A stretch of 64,000 bases of DNA from Leptoclinus maculatus (taxonomy: Eukaryota; Chordata; Actinopteri; Perciformes; Stichaeidae): positions 15,331,674-15,395,673 of the forward strand of contig JAVDOI010000008.1 of NCBI GenBank assembly GCA_032191485.1, given 5' to 3'. The notes beneath the pieces were generated by a model that saw nothing but the letters and a program-made list of their open reading frames with translations, was not told the origin of the DNA and did not search any database. Positions 38,560 to 50,792 of this stretch are shown here, one piece after another. Numbering within the stretch: position 1 is the first letter of the stretch; every line of letters starts with the position of its first letter. A program made the position numbers and the translations under genes.

Positions 38560-40000
38560 ATTTAAAACTTTTTTTAAACCTGGAAAACTGTGACCTGTGC
38601 ACTGTTGTTAATCTTTGCTACAATATAGTTAAAATAAAGCTAGAGATTAAATATTTGAGAGCATATCAGTTGATCTCCTGTTGTGATACTGTTATCTCCC
38701 AATTTATATAAGGTAGTTTATTGAACACAAAGTCATGCATTTGGTTTGTCTATCACATCCACGAATAGTGTGGCTCACTGCAGCAGCTCAAGTGTATTTC
38801 TGCCATTTACAGATGGTCAAAAGTTCTCACTCTGTTCCCACACCTCTACTATTACACCTGAGGGAGTGACTGAAAACATATAAAAGGAATGTTGAAGAAC
38901 AGGGGGGGACAAAGAGGTTGATCGGCATGAGAGATTTTGGTTTCAAAAACAACTTTAGTGTCTATCTAAAGTGGCAATGTAGGGAATGCTGCAGATCTAT
39001 ATTTCGAAAAAGAATCAAATTCAAATCTAAGCTGTGTGGAGTGAATGAAACTAGTTGAATTCACAAGGGTTTAGCTCCAAATATATAATATTCTACCTTC
39101 ACACAACACACCTCTTGTTAACCCTCCTCGTGTTTTTCCTCCGTCACCCCCTTTTCCAGCTAGTTTAGCTCGCTCTGCTTCTCTCTTCCTCCTCTCTCAG
39201 CTGGGGTCCCCGGAGTCTAACAAAGCTGTTGTTATTGACATTCTACAATAGGCTCTGCTGTTACCTAATACACATGAACACTACCTTCTCTGTTTACTGC
39301 TGCTGCTTGTGTGCAAAACTCCCACTTGCCTGTCGAGAGAGAGAGAGACGGCTGCTGTGACTCATTGACAATAGCCTGACCTTGTGAAATCCAGTGAAAA
39401 TTAGAGGAGCGTGACCCCTCCATCCGTGGCCAATACAGGTTCATTCACACTTTACAAGATTAATGGTATGGGCTTGTAGGACATCAGGAGCACCATCCTA
39501 CCCAGTCTAGGAATGAATTAACAAGGAAAGTAGATGTAGATAAGGTTCTTAGGACTTCCTCAGTCACATCCTGGATACCTGCATTACCCAGAGTTACACA
39601 GAGAGCATTCTTAAGAGGGCAGGTGCCAAAGAACCCCTAAAATTCCAATCAATGTACTTGTGAGAGAGAAGTTCAAAGAGCATTAAGACACGCTCCTGCC
39701 GTCTGCGGCATTGCAGTGATCATGTCTCTCCAATTCAGTTTTACCAAGTAGGCTTGTGCAGGCTTGTGGAAGCAAGCACACCGATCCTTTAAACCTGCCC
39801 TTCAGCACATATAGAGGTTCAACCCCCTGCATTCCAAAACAGCTGATGATTTGCAGCACTGCATGCCATTCAAAAGAATTATGAGGGAAAAAAAAAAAAA
39901 AAAGAGGTCCAGCCCTGTTGGCTAGAATATCAAATAAAGAGCAGCTCAGAGAAAATGGGCCACATGAGTAACAGGAGAACTTCCTCCTAGAGAGAGGAAG
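38560..40000. other. intergenic region upstream of the sulfotransferase gene
   Basis: No coding sequence was recognised. The last part carries an A run at 39,889-39,903 and an A/T-rich CAAATAAAG at about 39,931 that could act as a weak TATA substitute for the transcript starting with exon 1a. Confidence 0.45.
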
Positions 40001-40070
40001 GAGCAACATAGGCTACCAGACGAACAGGCCACCGATCCTTCTTGAAACCCTTGAGCCAGGCACAACCATC

Positions 40071-43000
40071 ATGTCCTTATTTGAGTACATTCAGTACCAC
40101 GGCATTCCCATACCTCCTCTGGCTCACAGCATGGAGAGCTTGGAGTATGCCAAAAAGTTCTCTGTGGAAGACTCCGATGTGTTTGCTGTGACGTACCCCA
40201 AGTCAGGTACAGTATATTCATTCTCATCACTGTTTCTTTTCAGCTTTTCCACTATTCCCTGACAGATGCAGCACGTTCGAACAACTTTTGTAGACGCAAA
40301 CCTGTTTACACATACAAGGAGCAAGCATGTTGAAAATTCACCGTAGTGCAATATCAAAGGCTTTATATAACTGATAGATAATAGCATCGGGCATGTTTTG
40401 CTGCCTTAAAGCACCACGTGTATGGACTATAGGCTACATCAGGTGCTTGGAGCATCTTAAACATGCAGATACAAGATCAGCATCCATGCTACCTGAGGAA
40501 GAGAACTGATCTCCGTGTGTTGCACACCTGTACGCTTTGGTACTGTGAAGCTGTTTTGTGGTTTCTATCCAGAAGCTTGTTTCACCACTGCATTTTACAT
40601 GGGTTGACTCCAGTGCATGGAGTATGGAGGGACTAACCATGTAAACCAGTCAAAGGGGATACACACACATTTTGTTCACATTCTAAATTCATTTTATTAT
40701 TATTTTAAATTAGTATATGGCTTTGTTTTTATTTAAGTCTTTTTTCACCCACTGGTTCACAAAGCCTTACAGTGGAATATTCAAGTTAGCGGCTTTAGAT
40801 TAGCCTCTCAATAATTAGATAAGCTGTTCTGATTGTTAAAACACAATAAACAGAAATCGGATGAACTATAGGCTTTTTGTTAGTATCTGATCAGGCAGAA
40901 GTAATGTGCTGCCTTCAGGTCGCGTTCAGAAAGTTGGCTGTATACTAATATCGTTTGATTAAAATGGTTATTATGCATTTAGTTGTTTTTTCTCATGTAT
41001 AATTACGAAACGGACGCTTTACTGGCTGTCTATACATCTCAGAGATGCAGCAGAACTTTAATGAAGTTGTTTGTAATTTGTATGATCTTTCCATGTGTCA
41101 GTTACGATTTTCCCCCCACGTACTTGAACGCAGCAGCAGCAGCAGCAGAGCCGCCTCTCTCCGTGATCGATCTGCGCTTTGCAGCTTTCAGTAACTTTGT
41201 GTTATTGCTCGCAACACGATGTCTTCTGAAGAAATGTATCTGATGCATCGCGGATTTATGCTTCCTAAAGAGACTCATTCCTTAGAGAGCTTGAAGTTCG
41301 CGCAGGAGTTCACGTTTAAAGACGAGGACGTCACGGCTGTCGTGTACCCGAAGTCAGGTCAGTGTTTCTGTGAAACGTGCAGGCTCACCGCCTGCTTCAC
41401 AGGGCAACTTGACATTTAGACTCATAGGTGTGCATACTTCTGTCATTTGGGTGTCCTTGATCGCTCTGCTGATGAGACTGTGAGTTGCTTCATACATTTT
41501 TGTATATTTTCTCTTCAATGAGCTATGACTCTAAAGTTATATGGATAGTAGGCCTTACATGAATTATTTAATTATTAAGCCTTATTTCAAGAGCCCATTT
41601 GTTTGTTTTGTTAGGTGATCTAACGCAAAACACTCTGTCCTGTCTCTATTAAAAGGGTAATTACAGCTTGATGAGTTTGGTGTTAGATCTAGCACTAAGA
41701 CTAGTGGTTATTCTCATTATATGTCAGAACGTGACAGTAAATAGTGAAAAATGCCTATTTCCAAGAGCCCGAAAACGTTTGTTTGGTCAGACCATTAAAC
41801 TCAACCCCAATATTTAATGAGACTAAGTTTCATTGTATTGATTTTGGCAGTCCCTGTGGACAAAAGCAGTATTGTTTTCCAGCGCCAGACTCCCTTAAGA
41901 AAACATCTAATTTTACTGCAGCAGGGTCTGACAGTCTGCCCCGCTCAGTCCTGGTTCTGGTTCTCCCGTGCCTCCCTTCCCTCCAGCAGACCCAGCAATA
42001 CTGCCTGGGCCTCCAGCAGCGCGGTGTAAGTGTTGGCTCCCAGCGGAGCACGAGGCGAAGCTCTGCTCCTGGCCGGAGGAAAAGAGCCGCTGCTGCCGGG
42101 CGCTGAGCCGGAATCTGGGTCTGTCTCCTGTGGGCTGATCGCTGCTGGAGTCTGAGCTGAAGGAGTTTCTGGTGATCCTGCGTGATTTCATCAGATTTTT
42201 CGCTGAATCCAACTCGGTGGCACTGATGACAAGCATAAGAGTAACTATATAGAAATAGACAATCTTCTCTATCATGGCCCCATTTACTTATGTAGGTCAT
42301 ATAGAGTCATCAGTATTACAGTGACACTGTTTCATAATTATTTAAAAACTTCTTGTCGTAACTTTAAAGGCAACATATAATGTCAAACACACTACTTCAT
42401 GGCTTTTCAACATGAATGTGTGAGAAAAGACCATCCTCTCTGTTTTTCTATCTATCAGAAAAGCTGTAACAACGAGCGCGTCAGATTTGATGCTGGTGTA
42501 TATGACGTCCTATGGGTTTGTGTGCCATAGGACCTCCAGCAGCTAGTTGACTCTAACCCACCCGCTACTGAATCCACTTCTCGGTCCGCTGTTGATATTT
42601 CCTTGCTATCCTTGCTATGGTAACACAGCACATGTAAAGCATGCTACTTGTTCTGAACCAGCAGAGAAGTCTTCATGTATTCCCATCATCTGATGATGTG
42701 AGGACCCAGTAGTGTAACTTTATTTTTGACTGAAATGTCCTCAAAACGACTGGAAAACTCTTTTTCGATGAGGCTCAACGTACTTTAAAACTGAAGCTCA
42801 AGAATGGATCGATACCGAATGTCTGTGACCCAACTTCAGACCCGCAAGCTGTAAGTTTTGCCATTATTACGTTGTTTTACTGTTGATGTTGCAGGTCAGC
42901 CTGTTGAACTTACAAACGTGATGATTCAATTCAGAGTTGCCTTTAAAGATGCACAAGGAGAAAAGGGCCTTGACAGCGAGACAGTTGGGAGCAACGTGGA

Positions 43001-46000
43001 GGCTACCAGAGTCTCTTGCTGAATCTGCTTGAAGTCCTTGATCTGAGCAGTTTTATGTACATCTTGTTATGGACGATTTCTATGTTAATCGGGAGAAGAG
43101 AGTTTTGTTCACAAATCAATAATAAAGTCTTCAGAAGATTCAAAGTTGTCTGTTTATTCGCTTGCAAGAGGGAAGAGAATACAACAGATACGTATTCAGC
43201 AGTCTGTGGTATCAACTTCAAAATATGTATCACACAAGCTCCTTCATATATACTGCAACAAGTTCTCTCAAAGGCGCAGCACCCACGAGGGCTTATTTGC
43301 TGTATGCAGCTGACTTTTCACAGCTTCGATACATTCAAGGTATTAGAGGTGTTCTAACAACAAGTTCCTGATTACTGCACAGTCTGCACTTTCTTTACTT
43401 CATGTGAGATACAAAAATACAAGCGTAGGCTGTTATTTCTAGTCAGTTGTTCTGTTACTTTAAAAGTAGCTCTGCTACCTTTTTAGTAGCTGTTTTCCTT
43501 AAAACAACAAATTATACAGATTCAATAGTCTGTCTCCCCCAAATTTATAATCTGTTTGCCTCATTGCATGTAATGATTAATGTAAATGTAAAGCAAAGTG
43601 TGTTATCTATTACATAGGTTCATCTTATCAAAGTTATTGCTGCACAGAGACTTTAGCAGGACACGACTGCAGCCAAAGCTATTGCACTTTCACAGGATTT
43701 TGGCTGACACAGCACATAAGAAATGGTCACAAAGCATCAACTCAGACCCTTCGTTCCAAACAGACCATTTTCCAGCATGTGTGAACGGTTGTGAGAGTGA
43801 AAGAAGGCAGTCACTACACAACCAAATTGATTTAAGCTCAGCCATGTGGTTTTATTTAACCATAATATGTCATGCTTGCACGTGAAAGTCATTGGTGAGC
43901 CACGCTGACATTGTTTCCTATTGGCTTGAGGATTTTTTTTGAAGAATTTTAACCGTGGTTGAGATTGTGTGCTTGTTATTAGGGTAAGACAAGCACATAG
44001 TTTAGTGTGCTTGAAAAGGAAAGTGCTCTTTTGCTCATTCATTGATTTACTTTCCATACCTCCTTATTCCTATTCAGGCTCACGGGGACCAAGGCTTTAG
44101 AAGGAGGTCATTGTCTTCAATGTCCATCACGAATAAATATCCATAAATCTGTTTAGAAATCATAGTAGGAGTAAGGACACTCCTTGCAACCACAGAACTT
44201 TCTCCAGTATCAATGTAATCCACTGATAGTTGTCTGTACATCCATGTATACAATGCAAACAGGAACTGCTAATTGCTAATTAGGCATACTTTAAATGATG
44301 CCAATTTGCCAAAATGTCAACTACTATCGGCTAAAACACAGGGCTCAAGTGGGAGGTGTCCTGATTTAGACCATGTATTGTTGCTTTCATCAGCCTGTTG
44401 GTGTATTCCACTTCTAGAAGTAAGTACTTGCAGCATTCTTGTTATGTTTAATCCGCTGTTTAATTATTTTTTGCAGGTACTATCTGGATGCAGGAGATCC
44501 TCCCGCTGGTTCTGAATGGGGGGGATCTGACGCCGATCCAAACTGTTCCGAACTGGGACAGGGTCCCCTGGTTGGAGGAGAAAAGATTAGCATTGGTCGT
44601 GGATGAGTTGGAGTCTCCGCGGGGGCTGGTCACACATTTTCCTTACCACCTCATGCCCCCCTCCTTCCACTCCTCCAAAGCCAAGGTAAGAGGGTGGAGG
44701 CTTTGTGTGACATTCCTGTGTGATCTCTTCTATGCAATCTGTGCATTGTTGTACGTGAGAAACAGGGTTAATACAAATATCACCTGTTATGTTATTGAAT
44801 TAGTCTCCTGTGTCTTTGCCGTAGGCGATCTATGTCATGAGGAACCCTAAGGACATCGTGGTGTCTTCATACTACTTTCATAAGATGGCCCAATTCCTCG
44901 AGTCTCCAGGAACATTTGATGAATTCATGGATAAATTCCTTAAGGGCAAAGGTCAGAGGTCTCGTAACACATAGAAGAGTTTAATTTGATAAATGTTTGA
45001 ATTCCAGCAGAGCGGTTCAGCATTCTGGTGTATTACCACGTGGACAGATTTTAGTTGTTGAAAGTCCTCTTTGTCTGTCGTGTCCACTGAAGTAGAGCAG
45101 TGGTTGTTTGTGTTTACGTACTGTGCTCTATTGTCCGTGTTGTCTGCAGTGATGTTTGGAAAATGGACGGACCACGTGAAGAGCTGGAGAGGCGCAGATC
45201 TGGGAGACAGAATAATGTACATCACATATGAAGAAATGCTTCAGGTAAACTGAATATAATCAATATATAATAAAAAAAAACTGTTGCATATATTGATATT
45301 TAAGCTATATTACAATTACATTACAATTGTTACTAGTATTTTGACTGATGGAAGGCGGTCTCTTTTACACAGTAACACACCACTGTTACACTGTTCACTG
45401 TTATAAGACACACATCGCATTGTTTCAGTGGCTTCATAGAAAGAAGTTTAACAAAATGTCAAGACAGTGAGCAGTGAAAGGAGCACATCTGTAACACAGC
45501 TGCAGCAGCATCAGTCTGTGTCTACACAGGAGGCGTTCAGGCACAGCATTTAGTGTAGGTCTCCCGCGTTTTTTTCTGTAGTTATGCACGGACAACAGAG
45601 GAAAATAAACTTCCGCGGCCGGCGTAGATAACAATATTGATTCAAATCGAAAGTATTGTTCAGTCAGACAAGTGTGACGGACGACTGGAAAAAAAAAACC
45701 TGCTTAAAAGCCTCCCGTGTAGACGAACCATAATTAAAGCCACAGCAATGAGATGCTTCTTAAATATGACCAGTCAAACTTCATCATCATCGGGGGCTTC
45801 ACAACGAGCCCTCATTGTAGAGATCATGCAGAAGATTCTTCATTCTGCGGGACTAATAAAGGATTATCTTATCTTATCTTATCTTATTAGAGAATGTGCA
45901 TTATAAGATGAAAGCAAACACCTGTTGCTTTACATAAATGTGCCGCTCTTTTAGGACCTCCCTGCAGCTCTCAGGCGTATTTCAGACTTCCTGGGCCGTA

Positions 46001-46284
46001 ATCTGAGTGAAGAAGCCATTCAGAAGATAGCAGAACATTGCTCCTTCAAGACCATGAAGAACAACAACATGTCCAACTTCAGCCTGGTCCCTAAGAAATA
46101 CATGGACTCTGACACATCTCCATTCCTCAGAAAAGGTGAGGCTCAAATTGGATTATTAGGAGTAATGAGTGAGATTGAATCAGATATGTTAGTGGATTTT
46201 CAGTCTCAGCAAAAACTGTCTGACTGCATTTTTAGTTGGTTTTCTTTCACATCAGGGATTCGCTGTGTTCACGTGACTGTCTTG

Positions 46285-46333
<49 letters not shown>

Positions 46334-46457
46334 TGTATTAGGTGTTGCGGGAGACTGGAAAAAACATTTCAGCTCAGAGCAACTGGCCAGATTCACATCA
46401 GTCATTCGCAAAGAGCTGGAGGGCGAGAGCTTCTCTCTGCCGTGGAGTCTGGATTGA
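40071..46457 (+). CDS. cytosolic sulfotransferase, SULT2 family
   Basis: Transfers sulfate from PAPS to a hydroxyl acceptor, probably a steroid or other alcohol (inferred from family). Exons: 1a 40,071-40,206 (or 1b 41,219-41,357); 44,477-44,685; 44,825-44,951; 45,150-45,244; 45,955-46,135; 46,342-46,457. With 1a this sums to 864 nt and 287 aa; all junctions are GT-AG and in phase. Visible motifs in 1a numbering: PAPS loop TYPKSGTIW (41-49), catalytic His in VTHFPYHL (His99), the 3'-phosphate site YVMRNPKDIVVSSYYFHK, ITYEEMLQDL, MSNFSLVPKKYMD and RKGVAGDWKKHF near the end. The residue spacing and 287-aa length fit the fish sult2 steroid sulfotransferases. The usual KxxxTVxxxE dimer motif is altered: the normal FTV reads FSS. 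Which fish sult2 paralogue it is cannot be decided here. Confidence 0.9.
41219..41357 (+). CDS. alternative first coding exon 1b of the SULT2 gene
   Basis: MSSEEMYLMHRGFMLPKETH opens a 46-codon exon ending YPKSG|gtcagt. It is homologous to exon 1a in SMESLEYAKKF versus SLESLKFAQEF and in the shared YPKSG. Both end in the same phase (one base of the Gly codon), so each can join exon 2 at 44,477 to give 287 or 288 aa. No separate exons 2-6 lie between 1a and 1b. The layout is like mammalian SULT2B1, where alternative first exons give 2B1a and 2B1b. A CAG-rich stretch lies just upstream at 41,132-41,150. Confidence 0.75.
42362..42948. repeat. MITE-like segment with 13-bp inverted ends
   Basis: CTTTAAAGGCAAC at 42,362-42,374 is repeated as its exact reverse complement at 42,936-42,948, enclosing about 560 bp of non-coding sequence in intron 1 of the SULT2 gene. 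Similarity stops just outside. It may be a small non-autonomous DNA transposon. No target duplication was identified. Confidence 0.4.
45848..45887. repeat. retroposon 3' tail with TTATC repeats
   Basis: CGGGACTAATAAAGGATTATC followed by repeated TTATC has the look of the common fish LINE/SINE 3' end (ACTAATAAAGG plus short tandem tail). It lies in SULT2 intron 4, and the retroposed sequence probably extends upstream to about 45,640. Confidence 0.5.
46288..46330. repeat. (GT)n microsatellite at the last SULT2 intron acceptor
   Basis: A GT run of about 43 bp ends 11 bp before the 46,342 acceptor and takes the place of part of the usual pyrimidine tract. Confidence 0.93.
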
Positions 46458-47642
46458 TCATCAGCCGTAGCAGAGACAGAGAGGGAAAGAGCTGTAGAAA
46501 TATGAATCAATGCAAGTAGGAAAATGGTGCTAACTGCAACAAAATTCTCTGTTACATTTGGTTTATATACGCATATGACTAAAAGCCCTTTATTCATTTT
46601 AAAAACACTAAACATGATTAAAACTAGAAAAGTGAACTCAGTAGAGTGCAGATCTATGTACACAACCACTGCTGTAGAGTTTGATTGAATGAATACAAAC
46701 CACAATTGTCTAACCTCGGCATGTAAAACCGGACAGGTAAAATTCCTAATCCGAATCTTGTGTCTTTTAGGGCTCAGCCCTTTGTTCTATTTTGGTTTTT
46801 AGAGGTTTGTTTTTTCTTAAAGATCTTGGGGATATCTGATTAACAGTGGCTCAAGCCTGATCCCTCTAAAAGCCCATTTAATATGTGGTGAAATTGTATG
46901 ATACTGCTATAGTGTGCCTTCCTGATTGTATGTGTTTTTTTCTATATTAACTGAGCTCCACCCCTTTTTCTGTGTTGTGCCAGTGTAGCTTCCATCTGTA
47001 TGACTCACAGTACACCAATTTAAGATGGTACATACAAACACATGTCAGCAGAGGAATGCGCACAGAGACCATGTGACACACCTGCTTTATTAATCAACCA
47101 GTTCAAATCAGGCAGTAAAAAATATAAAACTAATACCCACAACTGTACATAACATGTTATCAAGTTGTCACGGTAACATGATATGTCGGAGCAAAGTGTA
47201 GTCCCATTAGTATTCATCCCATTTGAAATCCATGCAGCCTCTCCCACTCAACCATTTACCAGTTAAGTCCCTGAGGGTTCAGGGTTTAAGGCCTTAGGGG
47301 GACATTGGGATTGGGCCAAAGGCTGCAGTTCCCAGGGGGTGGAGCTTCTACCACCAGGGAGTGCACAAGTGTGTTGCATACAATGATTGGAATGGGATTG
47401 GTTATTTTTCCTGCCTGTCCAGTTGAATCCTGAATGCTCGAATGTAGGTCTGTTAGACCGAAAGCTCAAATGCATTCTACACATAGATCTGAATATGCGG
47501 ACATGTCCTTTATCAGTTTGGACTTTGTGATACTACGAGCACCTTACTACTAGCAGACTTTAAACTTACTCTAAAAATGATTAACTGCAGAACTAACTTT
47601 GCTGAACCTCATCAATCATGTTGATTTTTAACTTTTGCATCG

Positions 47643-47999
47643 TCATCAAAGCGTATGACACGGGAGAAAACATGGAATGTGTTTAGAGACATGGTGGCTG
47701 GAAATATTGCCCTTCCAGTCAGCAGCCCAAAGGCTCGCTGTTGCTTCACCTTTTGACTTGTACACTCCTCCCAAAATGAGCAACCCAATGTGGGCTTGCA
47801 AGTGGGTCACATCCAAGTCTTTCCAACTGTCCCCATACACGCGCCTCCCCTCTAAATTTGTCATCTCAAGTATATCCTTTTCGATTGATGGTGTTATGAA
47901 GAGCTCAAATGCTGATTTTACAGGTCTGGTGTTTGGAGCCACTTTGGTTTCTCTGTGAACTATGAGGGCGATGGCGAGAGAGTGGTGGATAAAAAACAA
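47643..47999 (-). pseudogene. piggyBac transposase relic, copy 2
   Basis: The minus strand reads TPSIEKDILEMTNLEGRRVY, GDSWKDLDVTHLQAHIGLLI and LGGVYKSKGEATASLWAAD, the same transposase segment as copy 1 at 37.4-38.0 kb. The two copies are nearly identical over about 250 bp. Here a 2-bp deletion near 47,718 shifts the frame after ASLWAAD. It keeps the 4 bp that copy 1 lost. The sequence upstream of TPSIEKD differs from copy 1, and no element ends were found. Confidence 0.8.
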
Positions 48000-50659
48000 C
48001 GCTATGTCGCATTTGCTACACGAGTGTAGGCTACATCAGTGGGAATACCTCAAACATGTTAACATTTTAACTTTTGCATCAGTTAATGTTTAGATTCTTT
48101 TAGATTTTCATTTGAACGTATATATTGTATGAGAATTGTTCTACCCAATGGATGCAAAATACTTTTAAGTAATAATCATAAGCCTGCTGGGAAAAGTAAG
48201 TCTTACTAAAATCTCTGAAAAAGCAGCTTTAATTACAGGAACAATTTCCAATGTCTTTTTGCTCCCAGTATCTCAAAGTAAATTTGGTTTGGTTTGGTCT
48301 ACAAACTTTTATTTTGTTGTATATTTTATCATCAATTTTATATATATGAAGAAAGTAACAACTGACTTCTACGTGATAAAGTTTATTTCACGCCAGACGA
48401 TCATGTTCTTATCTAAAATCACTATTATATCAAATTTAAGAGAGCAAGCCATTTGTCTTTTAAAATGACTTCATGTGGGGTTCACCTTAATATGTCTTGG
48501 TCATGATTCCGCTAACTGTCAACAAGTCTTCACTTTTGCAATAAAATCATTTTCAAATCAATATTTTGTGTCAAATATTCCACCCGACGCATTGCATCGC
48601 ATTTCAGAAACGGCCAAGAAGTGTCTCTCTGCTAGAAACGGCCGGAAACCTACTCGCCATGTGCCAATACATGCTATTAACCGCATACTGCTCTCATTAC
48701 CCTGCATAACAAAGTCTGTATCGCCACGCTAATAGATTATATATTCCAAAGTCCTTTTACATTCAGTGAAAGATAAAAGCACCAGACAGGCCCTAGTATC
48801 ATAGTATCAGGCCTGTATTTGTGTGTGTTTGTCTTGAAGCTCTTTCTTCCCCCGTGTTTCAAAAAGTTGTAGACGGTCTTTTGATACCAATCAGCCTCGT
48901 AGAAAATAGGAACTAAATTGACAATAAACCCACTCTATGTCCATGTCTTACAGATGTATCGCATTCAAGGACAGGGAAGCCCACTTAGAACATATGGCTT
49001 TGGATAATATTCCAACAGACCACTGTATGATCATGTTTATCAATACTACAATTATGACCATTCATGACGTACGAAATTCATAAAAACTGTACGATTGGTT
49101 CAGGGTTTCTGTCTTATCTTTTGCAAAAAAAAAGAAAAATACCTGAAGACCGAAGGCAAACATGTTCAAACGTGTCTCCACGAGAGACATTGTTTTTCAG
49201 GCTTCCACATGGCTGAATGCATATAGACACACAAACACACATTTGGAAAGTTGGCAGGATTGATAAAAGTAATTATGAAACGTGAAATATAAAAAAATAG
49301 GGTAATCATTTCACTGACGGTAAAGTCAAACAAATGTTGCAGCAGATCACTTAGTTACTTTAAACAGATCAGATTCAACCAATAGATGGCAGCCACACAT
49401 CATCACTGTTTCTGTTCACTCGTGGTAGCAAATCCCTCACAGAATACAAATACATTCACTCATGAACATATCAGGACAAAGACGTGGGCTGACAGATTCA
49501 TAGACACACACACACACACAAGTCATAATGACAGTAAAACTTTATTTATAGAGGCTGTGTGCATTCTCAGGAACCTGGGATTCTGTTTAGTGGTGCTGCT
49601 GTTAGAAACTTAGGCTGTTGCTGTTTTTATTGACACATTTCAATTTGAAAATGTCTTGTTGGAGATCTAAAACACTACAAGAAGACAATATTAAAGGATC
49701 AGCTAAACAGCCTTCCAGGTATTCCTTATGCTGTGGAATTATTATGAGGCCAGACACTGGCAAATCTGTAAATGATTGCTTCTCCCAATCTTGATAGTTA
49801 TGTTCCTTGTAACCTGCATTAGATGCCAAATTTGTCATTGACATTGATTTTAGCTAAATAAAATAAATGAATATTACAATGTTTGAATACTGATAAAAAC
49901 CTTTACTCAGTTTGACCACCCTGATTCATTTCTGAACTTCTAATTCCTGCTGATTTAAATACTTTGTGTGCAAGTTTGTCTACTTTTACCTTCAGCTCTA
50001 TCTAGTTACTTTATTTAAAAACTATAACTAATACCGGTCCACTAAAACATTTACTTAATTTAACACATTTCTCTATACGATATATGAATTTATACACACT
50101 GCAACTCCCACATTTGTTACAAATTCCGTGTCCAAGCGTCTTCAGAAAACATTTGTTTGGCGAGACAAGCCAGACTGAACATTAGTACTATTCATATAAA
50201 TCAATAGATGTTCACATGTATATATCTGATCAATCGCAATCAGGAGCTCTACTGCTGAGACTACTGCCACAGTGATGTAGTGTATCATTAATTACATGGA
50301 CACTTCATTTAATTTCTATTTGTCAGCTCAGCAGCGGGATAGATTTAACATAACGACACAATGTAAATTTACATGTCACATCTGGATAATGTTGACCACT
50401 AAGCCAATTAAAAGTATCATTGCACGCTACTCAGTCATTGTGTTTGTCCTTAATTTTAGCGTCAAATTGTACACAACCTTGTAAATGCAACATTAATTTC
50501 TAGGTTGAATTGGTTAATACTGTAGAATCGCTCTTCTGAGTGTGTTTGTGTGTCCCTCCCATCTATCCATCTCTCCCTCCCCTGAGTTCTGACACTACCT
50601 CAATTACATGGTGGCCTTGTGTGCCTTGGGCAGGGTGTGTGTGTGTGTGTTTTCAGTGT

Positions 50660-50792
50660 ATCTGTTGAGGCAGACGGTGTGGTGCCTGCTCCAGGACACC
50701 CACCTCGCCCCCGCCTTGTGCCCACCGGTCCTGCCCTGGGCTGCCCACAGGATGCTGGCCTGCTTTGAAGCCCTCTCGTCATCAACGCACTG
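50660..50792. other. GC-rich coding-like island of unknown nature
   Basis: After an acceptor-like gtgtgtgttttcag the + strand has an open frame (YLLRQTVWCLLQDTHLAPAL ... CPPVLPWAAHRMLACFEAL) with G or C at nearly every third position, in AT-rich surroundings. The minus strand frame (VDDERASKQASILWAAQGRT ... ARWVSWSRHHTVCLNRY) is also open and GC3-rich, with a possible acceptor gtctacag. I recognise neither protein. It may be one lone exon, an exon relic or a GC-rich regulatory block. Confidence 0.25.

Noticed and set aside
41830..42300. Arg-rich minus-strand open frame of 156 codons
   Set aside because: It lies in a GC-rich part of the SULT2 intron. No domain was recognised and composition explains it; probably repeat-derived.
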